DNA of 6,266 bases from contig NZ_QSIL01000013.1 in assembly GCF_003469185.1 (NCBI RefSeq), positions 1 to 6,266 on the forward strand, in the 5' to 3' direction. Under the pieces are notes generated by a model. The model did not search any database, was not told the DNA's origin, and saw only the letters and a list, made by a program, of their open reading frames with translations. The number at the start of each line of letters is the position of its first letter. Position 1 is the first letter of the stretch. The DNA comes from Collinsella sp. AM34-10 (lineage in GTDB: Bacteria > Actinomycetota > Coriobacteriia > Coriobacteriales > Coriobacteriaceae). A program made the position numbers and the translations under genes. Below, one piece after another: positions 1-5,074 of the stretch.

Positions 1-11
1 CTCTCTTCATG

Positions 12-44
12 AGCCCCGCAGTCCGCTCCGACTGCGGGGCTTTT
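12..44 (+). terminator. Intrinsic terminator of an upstream gene outside the window
   Basis: A perfect 10-bp GC-rich inverted repeat (13-22 with 31-40) encloses an 8-nt loop. An outer A-T pair (12 with 41) leads directly into TTTT at 41-44. The T-run lies on the + strand, so the hairpin ends a rightward transcript that starts outside the window. On the - strand the hairpin is followed by a mixed sequence with no T-run, so any termination of the leftward regulator transcript here would be weaker. The regulator gene ends at 72, about 28 nt away, so the arrangement is convergent. Confidence 0.85.
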
Positions 45-71
45 GCTGTAATAAGTGCTGATTCCTAGTGA

Positions 72-722
72 TTATTCGCCCAGGTCATGGGAGGCTTGAA
101 ACCAAACAATGACACCGAGGATTCTAATCCTGCGCTTGTCGAGCACAATGTCGGGCTCGGCCGTTCGGTAGGAGTATGACGAAAGCAATATCGAGCTTGT
201 GCCGACGCTGTAGCGCCTGATCACCATTCTCGAATTGTCTGCAATTGCCAACACCGTACAGCCATTCCATGGCTTTTTATTAGGATCGACAAGCAGGAGC
301 GAGCCGATTGGATAGCATTTCGACATGGCTGAAGTGTCCATTTGGACAAAGAAGCAGTTGGGGTGCCGGGCGAGTAGCGAGGGGGCCGATGGTACCGTTC
401 CCGTCCGTTTAAGGCCTGTTCTGCCGCTGCTCATCGTGATCTTAAACGCATCGCACACTTCGCTCGGCTGGCAGTTTTCCTTTGGCCTACTTTTCTTGGG
501 AAACTCATTCTGTGCTGCAAGGCCTGAGGCCTCTGAGGTCAGGTCGTCAGGCTGCAGGTTAAACACCGAAGTTATTGTTTGCAGCGTCGATTGACGTATC
601 GCCGACCGGCCCTTTTCCCAGCGGCATACGGTCTCCTTGGAGACGCCGATGAGCTTTGCAAACTCCTCTTGCGTGAGGGAGCTCTTCTTTCGAAGGGCCT
701 TGATGTTCTCTCCGACCCCCAT
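72..722 (-). CDS. XRE-family regulator with a catalytically dead LexA/S24-like C-terminal domain
   Basis: This 216-residue protein is a predicted DNA-binding transcription factor. Residues about 6-62 form an XRE/Cro-type helix-turn-helix (LTQEEFAKLIGVSKETVCRW, then a short helix ending near LQPDDLT). Residues 63-115 look like a flexible polar linker. Residues about 121-210 align with the LexA/CI peptidase fold: FFVQMDTSAM matches LexA FLLRVSGMSM, GSLLLVDP matches the conserved DGDLLAV strand, and MVIRRY matches TVKRL. By that alignment the catalytic Ser is Ala132 and the catalytic Lys is Arg169, and no Ala-Gly cleavage pair is evident in the linker. Self-cleavage is therefore not expected; the domain may dimerise or bind a ligand. 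The ATG at 722 begins 2 nt after the stop of the upstream ADI paralogue and has no visible Shine-Dalgarno, which implies translational coupling. Frequent AGA/AGG/CGG arginine codons differ from the rightward operon. It probably acts on the divergent region 1976-2253; a captured phage repressor is the alternative origin. Confidence 0.85.
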   Translation of the reverse strand: MGVGENIKALRKKSSLTQEEFAKLIGVSKETVCRWEKGRSAIRQSTLQTITSVFNLQPDDLTSEASGLAAQNEFPKKSRPKENCQPSEVCDAFKITMSSGRTGLKRTGTVPSAPSLLARHPNCFFVQMDTSAMSKCYPIGSLLLVDPNKKPWNGCTVLAIADNSRMVIRRYSVGTSSILLSSYSYRTAEPDIVLDKRRIRILGVIVWFQASHDLGE

Positions 723-724
723 GG

Positions 725-1975
725 CTAGATTGAGCGGGCTAGGGGGAGACAGAGGCAGTCGGGCCCGCCAAAGCCGCTTGTGAGCTCAAAGATCGATATG
801 GGCACGAGTTCTATCCCGGCCTGTTCGAGAGCGGCGTTGGTCTCGGTGTTCTCCCCGTAAACGCAGACCTTTCCGGGCTTAAGGCAGAGTGTGCTCGCGG
901 CGTTGTTGGCCCTTTCGCGCTCGGCGGCAGCGGGGTTCGATCCGCCGCAGAGGATAAACCTCAGATTATTTGAGCCAAGTGCCATCCCAATCGCCTCGCG
1001 GATCCCTCCCTCGACGATTGCGGCACGGGTCGTCCACTCGCGTCTCCCTCGCGTGATTCGGTAGACTTCGGCCTCCTCCAGCAAAGTGCGATCGATGAGG
1101 AACGTATCGTAGTCGACACGGCTGAAATAGGTGTCTAAGTGAATGCAGAGTTCGTCATAGGGGACCTTGATCGCCCAGACAGATTCGATGGTCGAGTCCT
1201 TATTCCACAGCACCTCTCGTGCTAGCGAGTCTATGGCCAGGGGCTCGGTGCGCTGCGAGATGCCGATAGCTACGTTTTCACTGTTTAGATTGTGAACGTC
1301 GCCGCCTTCGAGATGATATGTAGATTCGTGCTTGAAAAACTGCGGCGTTCCCATAAAGGTCGGATGGTAGTTAAAGATCGTCTGGTAGGCGATGACCTCG
1401 CGGTTTCGTTCTGGCCAGTACATGTGATTGAGTGTCGCGCCGCTTCCTATGACGCTTACCGGGTCACGCGTGAACCACATGGTGTTAAGCGGGTTTACGA
1501 GAAGATCCTCGGGGAGGTAAGCGTCTCCAGTCAATGCCGCGAGGCTATGCGCTTCCCTCTCGGTATCAAAGACCTGGCCGTAGCGAATGCCTTTGATGGC
1601 TGTTTGGACAAGGTCGAGAGAGCTCTTGGCACCCTCGAGAAGATCGCGTATAGCCGATTGAAGCTCGATTCCCCTGACTCCGCACTCGGAGATATACAGA
1701 TCGATAAAAGACTGGCGGGCCCGGCTCGACTGATCGAGGGCTTCGATGAGCAGGTCTTCGACATAGAAGAGCTCCACCCCCTCGTTCTTTAGGATGTCCG
1801 AATAGGAGCGATGCTCTGCCAGCGCTTTTTCGAGGTCAAAGGAGCTGTTTGAGGGGCGCAGCGTAAACACCTGGTTGAATTGTCCGTCTGGATAGTTGCG
1901 CGTTTCGTTGCCGGGGCAGTGCAGGAGGGCTTTCTGAAGCTTTCCTATTTCATTTTGGACCTGGAGAGCAGACAT
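725..1975 (-). CDS. Diverged arginine deiminase paralogue (ADI family, guanidine-modifying superfamily)
   Basis: At 416 residues this matches the normal ADI length (about 400-420) and aligns end to end with the canonical ArcA at 3745-4989. Conserved catalytic features are visible: FTRD with Asp171, LEGGD with Glu223 and Asp226, HLDT with His279 and Asp281, and nucleophile Cys407. The substrate-contact arginines equivalent to P. aeruginosa R185 and R243 are present as Arg190 and Arg242. The catalytic C-terminal loop is aberrant: canonical SRGRGGPRC is here TSGFGGPDC, so three arginines become Ser400, Phe402 and Asp406. The REQWNDGSN motif is also lost (RERANNAAS, 353-361). Hydrolase chemistry looks possible, but the substrate may not be free arginine; a sensory role is another option. 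A GAGG Shine-Dalgarno sits about 4 nt before the ATG (1980-1985 on the + strand). It is first in a two-gene unit with the regulator and divergent from the arc operon. Arginine codons include AGA, AGG, CGA and CGG, which ArcA avoids entirely. Confidence 0.87.
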   Translation of the reverse strand: MSALQVQNEIGKLQKALLHCPGNETRNYPDGQFNQVFTLRPSNSSFDLEKALAEHRSYSDILKNEGVELFYVEDLLIEALDQSSRARQSFIDLYISECGVRGIELQSAIRDLLEGAKSSLDLVQTAIKGIRYGQVFDTEREAHSLAALTGDAYLPEDLLVNPLNTMWFTRDPVSVIGSGATLNHMYWPERNREVIAYQTIFNYHPTFMGTPQFFKHESTYHLEGGDVHNLNSENVAIGISQRTEPLAIDSLAREVLWNKDSTIESVWAIKVPYDELCIHLDTYFSRVDYDTFLIDRTLLEEAEVYRITRGRREWTTRAAIVEGGIREAIGMALGSNNLRFILCGGSNPAAAERERANNAASTLCLKPGKVCVYGENTETNAALEQAGIELVPISIFELTSGFGGPDCLCLPLARSI

Positions 1976-2014
1976 GAATCCTCGTTCCGGATGTAGCGTT
2001 ATCTCGACTCTTAT

Positions 2015-2041
2015 GGTGACACATTTTTAAATCATTTCACC
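2015..2041. promoter_or_regulatory. Inverted repeat GGTGA-N17-TCACC near the paralogue start
   Basis: GGTGA at 2015-2019 is mirrored by TCACC at 2037-2041 around a 17-bp AT-rich core. It lies 40-66 bp upstream of the ADI paralogue ATG, where an operator or RNA polymerase contact for the leftward promoter would be expected. The arms are short, so chance is a real alternative. Confidence 0.3.
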
Positions 2042-2086
2042 TTTTGTCATAAATTGAGTATTCATAGATGCTTTTCAAGACATGGA

Positions 2087-2105
2087 ATTGACATTAAATA
2101 TCAAT
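2087..2105. promoter_or_regulatory. Operator-like palindrome 1 (TTGA-N9-TCAA)
   Basis: The 19-bp element ATTGACATTAAATATCAAT is symmetric about base 2096, with eight of nine base pairs matching (only 2092/2100 fail). It has the size and symmetry of a dimeric repressor site. It contains the consensus -35 hexamer TTGACA (2088-2093), so bound protein would block a rightward promoter. The same TTGA-N9-TCAA geometry recurs 30 bp downstream. Confidence 0.5.
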
Positions 2106-2118
2106 CCAAAGCAATAAT
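2088..2118 (+). promoter_or_regulatory. Candidate promoter of the arc operon
   Basis: A perfect -35 hexamer TTGACA (2088-2093) is followed, after a long 19-bp spacer, by AATAAT (2113-2118), which matches five of six bases of the -10 consensus. The start of transcription would fall near 2125, inside the second operator-like repeat. The spacer is 2 bp longer than optimal, which would fit a promoter needing activation or one with low basal activity. A downstream TATAGC at 2148-2153 has no good -35 and is less likely. Confidence 0.35.
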
Positions 2119-2134
2119 TGATAAATAACGTCAA
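2118..2134. promoter_or_regulatory. Operator-like repeat 2 (TTGA-N9-TCAA)
   Basis: TTGA at 2118-2121 and TCAA at 2131-2134 are separated by 9 bp, exactly as in the palindrome at 2087-2105. The centres (2096 and 2126) are 30 bp apart, close to three helical turns, so two dimers would sit on the same DNA face. The core is not itself symmetric, so this copy is weaker. The spacing differs from FNR (N6 between the same tetramers) and from the TGAAT-N4-ATTCA form of ArgR boxes. Confidence 0.42.
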
Positions 2135-2157
2135 GTAGAAAACCGTTTATAGCGAAA

Positions 2158-2171
2158 ACCAGCGCGCTGGT
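2158..2171. promoter_or_regulatory. Perfect 14-bp GC-rich palindrome in the arc leader
   Basis: ACCAGCGCGCTGGT is an exact palindrome with no spacer, in an otherwise AT-rich stretch about 85 bp before the permease start codon. It could be a second operator of a different type, or in RNA a 5-bp hairpin with a CGCG loop. No T-run follows, so it is not a terminator by itself. Confidence 0.4.
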
Positions 2172-2253
2172 GGACGAAAAGCACGCGGGGGATGCGGCTG
2201 ATGAAAAAATCAAATCGCCGGCAGAGGTTACACCAACGAATTAAGGAGGGGAA

Positions 2254-3690
2254 ATGGCAGAGACAGAGAAGAAGCGCGGTATCCGCGTCCCCCATGTATA
2301 CACCATCATCCTTGCTTTAATGGCTATTTTTGCGGTTATGACCTGGTTGGTTCCTTCGGGATCGTTTGAACGTCAGGAAGTTAACGGTCGCGAGGTGACG
2401 GTCGCGGGCACTTATGAACCCATCGACAAGGTCTATACCGATGAGGACGGCAACGAGGTCGATCTTCGTCAAGGTGTCTTTGATGTTTTGGAAGCCCCTG
2501 CGGTCGGTATCCAGCAGGCCGTGGAGGTTGTTGCGTTCATCCTGATTGTGGGAGGTTCGTTCCAGGTCATCACCGCGACGGGTGCGATTACAAGCGGCGT
2601 GGCGCGTGTCGTCAAGAAGTTCAAGAGTAAAGACGTTCTCATCATCCCGATCTTGATGATCCTTTTCGCTCTGGGTGGAAGCACCTTTGGCATGGCTGAG
2701 GAAACGCTCCCGTTCTTCGCAATCCTCATGCCAATCATGATGGCCATGGGCTTCGACTCCATCACAGCGTTTATGACGGTATTTGTAGGTGCTCGAATCG
2801 GCTATATCGCTTCGACTGTCAACCCGTTCAACGTCCTGATCGCTCAGGGAATCCTGGGTATCCAGGGCAATCCCCAGCTTTGGCTGCGCATGATCGCGCT
2901 CGTGGTCCTTACGACCATTGGCGTCGCTTGGGTCATGGTGTACGCCCTCAAGGTCAAGAAGAACCCCGAATCCTCCCTCGCATACCATGACGACATCAAG
3001 AAGCGCGAGGAGTTCGGCGCCGACGGGAACCTTCTCGAAAGTGAGTTCACCGGCAGGCAGAAGGCCGTCATGGCCATCTTTGTGCTCGGCCTCGTTGCAA
3101 TCATCTGGGGGCTCGTGACCCAGGGCTGGTACATGAACGAGATCTCTGCCATCTTCCTGGCTATGGCCCTTCTTGCCGGTGTCGTTTCCGGCATGAATGA
3201 GAAGGAGATCGCCGGTGAGTTCGTCAAGGGTATCGCGGATTTCGCCTTCTCCGCCATTGTGGTCGGCCTTGCGCGCGGCATCCTCGTGATTGCGAATGAC
3301 GGCATGATCATTGACACGATCCTCAACACGCTTGCAACGGCTCTTGCCGGCGTTCCCCCGGTTGTGTTCACGAGCATTCTCTACGTGATCGACAACCTGC
3401 TCTCGATCCTTGTTCCGAGCTCTTCGGGTATTGCGGCGCTTACGATCCCCATCTTTGGACCCCTCGTTGAGCTCATGGGCCTTAATCCCGAGGCCGCTGT
3501 GACGGGTCTCTCCATGGGCAGCGCGGCCATGTCGCTTATCTCGCCCACGAGCGCCATGCTCGTTGCCGGACTCGGCGTGTGCAAGATCCCCCTTGGCCAG
3601 TGGTGGAAGGTCGCGTGGAAGTTCTTCGTGGTCGTTAGCATCGTCTGCTTGGCATTTACCGCCGTGTCGGGTCTTATCCCACTGGCGTAG
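2254..3690 (+). CDS. YfcC/DcuC-family permease, probable arginine/ornithine antiporter (ArcD role)
   Basis: This 478-residue integral membrane protein belongs to the YfcC branch of the C4-dicarboxylate anaerobic carrier (DcuC) family. Members of this family serve as ArcD in streptococcal ADI operons. About 11-12 hydrophobic segments are visible: near 14-33, 88-110, 127-145, 150-166, 170-190, 210-232, 271-289, 296-312, 327-347, 366-386, 392-409 and 454-475. A polar outside-or-inside loop occupies 35-80. Family signatures are GGSTFGMAEETLPFF (141-155), the VNPFN turn (189-193) and SSGIAALTIPI (390-400), with PTSAM at 431-435. The start is fixed by a strong AAGGAGG at 2243-2249, 4 nt before ATG. 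First gene of the operon, 54 nt before arcA, it would import arginine and export ornithine. Substrate specificity is inferred from context, since family members also carry other amino acids or dicarboxylates. Confidence 0.85.
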   Translation: MAETEKKRGIRVPHVYTIILALMAIFAVMTWLVPSGSFERQEVNGREVTVAGTYEPIDKVYTDEDGNEVDLRQGVFDVLEAPAVGIQQAVEVVAFILIVGGSFQVITATGAITSGVARVVKKFKSKDVLIIPILMILFALGGSTFGMAEETLPFFAILMPIMMAMGFDSITAFMTVFVGARIGYIASTVNPFNVLIAQGILGIQGNPQLWLRMIALVVLTTIGVAWVMVYALKVKKNPESSLAYHDDIKKREEFGADGNLLESEFTGRQKAVMAIFVLGLVAIIWGLVTQGWYMNEISAIFLAMALLAGVVSGMNEKEIAGEFVKGIADFAFSAIVVGLARGILVIANDGMIIDTILNTLATALAGVPPVVFTSILYVIDNLLSILVPSSSGIAALTIPIFGPLVELMGLNPEAAVTGLSMGSAAMSLISPTSAMLVAGLGVCKIPLGQWWKVAWKFFVVVSIVCLAFTAVSGLIPLA

Positions 3691-3744
3691 CCCATAAGGT
3701 TTTTTGGAAATCAATTAATCGGTCATCAAAAGAAAGGACGAAAA
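3691..3744 (+). promoter_or_regulatory. Short permease-arcA spacer with arcA ribosome binding site
   Basis: This 54-nt spacer is AT-rich and has a T6 run at 3701-3706 without a preceding hairpin, so it is unlikely to terminate transcription. GAAAGGA at 3732-3738 lies 6 nt before the arcA ATG and fixes that start. No internal promoter is evident. Confidence 0.6.
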
Positions 3745-4989
3745 ATGAGTAAGGGACTGAACGTCCACAGCGAAATCGGTGCTCTCAAGAAAGTTTGCGT
3801 CCATCGCCCCGGTATGGATCTTGTAAACATGAAGGCGGAGGATTTCGACCGCGTTTGGATTCACGACGCGTTCTATCTGGACTATGCCCAGAAAGAGCAC
3901 GATCAGTTTACCGACCTTCTTCGCGGCGCTGGCGCCGAGGTCGTCTATATGGAAGAGCTGCTCGCTGAGACGTTTGACAAAGTCGAGGGCACTCGCGCAG
4001 AGTTCATGACGAAGTTCATGGGTGAGTCCGGCATCTCCAACGCGGCCCTTCGCCAGGCCGTTGTCGAGAAGCTTGATTCGATTAAGGACAACAAGGAGTT
4101 TGTCCTTGCTGCCATGGGCGGCCTCTACGTTCGCGACCTCGAGATCCCCAAGGTTGGCGGTTCTCTTGCCAGTATGGACGGCGAGGAGTTGAAGGCTGAC
4201 GATATGGTGCTGTTCCCCATGCCGGCCTCGTATTTCTCCCGTGACCCTCTGGCTGTCGTGGGCAAGGGCGCTACCATGAACCGCATGTACTGGAATCAGC
4301 GCAACCGCGAGGTAATCTTCTACGAAACGGTGCTCCGCAACCATCCCGATTATGCCGGTAGCCCCATCTGGTACGACCACAACAGCGAGTGGCATATCGA
4401 GGGCGGCGATATCCTCAACATCAACGCCAAGACGCTCGCCATCGGTATTTCCGAGCGCACCCAGACTGCGGCCATCGATGAGCTCGCCAAGAATATGTTC
4501 TGGGGTTCCGATGAGGCCGAGATCGAGAACATCTATGCCATCAAGATCCCGCACGGCTACGCCTACATGCACCTCGACACCGTCTGCACGCAGGTCGATC
4601 GCGATAAGTTCACGGTCTATCCCGGCATCTACCAGACGCTTCGTGCCTACCGCCTGACCAAGGGCGATGCAGAGGGGGAGGTGCATATCGAGGAACTCGA
4701 GGGCACCCTGCAGCATATCCTCGAGCTTGCGACGGGTATGGACCATATCACCATGATTGAGTGCGGTGGCGGCGATCCGATCGAGGCTTCCCGTGAGCAG
4801 TGGAACGATGGTTCCAACACTCTTGCGGTCGCACCGGGCAAGGTCTGCGTGTATGAGCGCAACGTTGTCACCAACGATGCTCTTTACAAGGCTGGCGTCG
4901 AACTGCTCGTCGCTCCCTCCGAGGAGCTTTCTCGCGGTCGCGGCGGCCCGCGCTGCATGACCATGCCGTTCTGGCGTGAGGAAATCTAG
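3745..4989 (+). CDS. arcA: Arginine deiminase
   Basis: Cytosolic arginine deiminase (arginine + water to citrulline + ammonia), first step of the ADI pathway. Its 414 residues are typical of the family. All catalytic elements are present: FSRDP with Asp167, IEGGD with Glu219 and Asp222, MHLDT with His276 and Asp278, and SRGRGGPRCMTMP with Arg399 and nucleophile Cys404. The carboxylate-contact arginines (P. aeruginosa R185 and R243) are Arg186 and Arg237, and REQWNDGSN (350-358) is intact. Two departures stand out: the Asn of the usual PMPNLYFTRD motif is Ala161, and the usual LFDD substrate loop reads WIHD (38-41). Arginine codons are only CGC or CGT, a sign of high expression. It is second in the operon; a hairpin separates it from arcB. 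Function is secure from motif completeness and operon partners, whereas the diverged paralogue at 725-1975 is the less certain of the pair. Confidence 0.96.
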   Translation: MSKGLNVHSEIGALKKVCVHRPGMDLVNMKAEDFDRVWIHDAFYLDYAQKEHDQFTDLLRGAGAEVVYMEELLAETFDKVEGTRAEFMTKFMGESGISNAALRQAVVEKLDSIKDNKEFVLAAMGGLYVRDLEIPKVGGSLASMDGEELKADDMVLFPMPASYFSRDPLAVVGKGATMNRMYWNQRNREVIFYETVLRNHPDYAGSPIWYDHNSEWHIEGGDILNINAKTLAIGISERTQTAAIDELAKNMFWGSDEAEIENIYAIKIPHGYAYMHLDTVCTQVDRDKFTVYPGIYQTLRAYRLTKGDAEGEVHIEELEGTLQHILELATGMDHITMIECGGGDPIEASREQWNDGSNTLAVAPGKVCVYERNVVTNDALYKAGVELLVAPSEELSRGRGGPRCMTMPFWREEI

Positions 4990-5005
4990 TCAGCGTTAGC
5001 GTATC

Positions 5006-5034
5006 TGGGCGGCGCGTGTGGTCTGCGCCGCCCA
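5006..5034 (+). other. Intercistronic GC-rich hairpin between arcA and arcB
   Basis: A perfect 10-bp inverted repeat (5006-5015 with 5025-5034, arms TGGGCGGCGC and GCGCCGCCCA) encloses a 9-nt loop. It starts 17 nt after the arcA stop and ends 40 nt before the arcB start. No T-run follows on either strand, so it is not a classic terminator. A role in RNA processing, 3'-end protection of the arcA message, or partial attenuation of the downstream genes fits better. Confidence 0.75.
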
Positions 5035-5059
5035 TCCCTCCTTGTGTGTTCCAACAATC

Positions 5060-5066
5060 GAAAGGA
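5060..5066 (+). promoter_or_regulatory. Ribosome binding site that fixes the arcB start
   Basis: GAAAGGA, identical to the arcA site, lies 8 nt before the ATG at 5075. It selects this ATG over an in-frame GTG at 5018, which lacks a Shine-Dalgarno, sits in the loop of the intercistronic hairpin, and would add 19 residues with no counterpart in the family. Confidence 0.8.
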
Positions 5067-5074
5067 CTCAAATC

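Larger units (their letters stand above)
1976..2253. promoter_or_regulatory. Divergent control region between the ADI paralogue/regulator unit and the arc operon
   Basis: This 278-bp gap between divergent start codons is the only place where both transcription units can be initiated. It is clearly more AT-rich than the flanking genes from about 2011 to 2150, then turns GC-rich towards the permease start. It holds several inverted repeats, listed separately. I see no convincing ORF and no structured RNA gene. For the leftward unit I find no strong -35/-10 pair; a TTGAAA on the - strand (complement of 2073-2078) lacks a good partner. A long leader (roughly 130 nt if the 2088-2118 promoter is used) precedes the permease, so post-transcriptional control is possible. 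Confidence 0.75.

Noticed and set aside
1..60. tRNA or other RNA gene at the left edge.
   Set aside because: The only structure is a single terminator hairpin; no cloverleaf arms or T-loop consensus are visible.
325..594. Open frame on the + strand inside the regulator gene.
   Set aside because: No Shine-Dalgarno or domain; the opposite strand encodes a clear helix-turn-helix protein.
2087..2134. FNR, CRP or standard ArgR boxes.
   Set aside because: The tetramers resemble FNR half sites but the gap is 9 rather than 6; no TGTGA-N6-TCACA or TGAAT-N4-ATTCA is present, only a partial GAGTATTCA near 2056-2064.
2170..2244. Possible 24-codon leader peptide starting GTG and ending in the permease ribosome binding site.
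   Set aside because: No Shine-Dalgarno before the GTG, no run of arginine or other regulatory codons, and no ATG; it is an open frame only.
2317..3714. Long open frame on the - strand opposite the permease (about 465 codons).
   Set aside because: It mirrors the permease frame, is extremely rich in His, Asp, Glu and Arg with no recognisable domain, and has no ribosome binding site; it is a by-product of the GC-rich third codon positions of the real gene.
3715..4746. Long open frame on the - strand opposite arcA (about 343 codons).
   Set aside because: It lies over a gene with complete ADI motifs and shows no family features of its own.
5006..5034. Terminator after arcA.
   Set aside because: There is no T-run on either strand after the stem, and arcB and arcC belong to the same pathway and orientation.
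5018..5074. Upstream GTG extension of arcB by 19 residues.
   Set aside because: The GTG is in the loop of the intercistronic hairpin, lacks a ribosome binding site, and the extra residues do not resemble OTC N-termini. ATG 5075 has a well-placed GAAAGGA.
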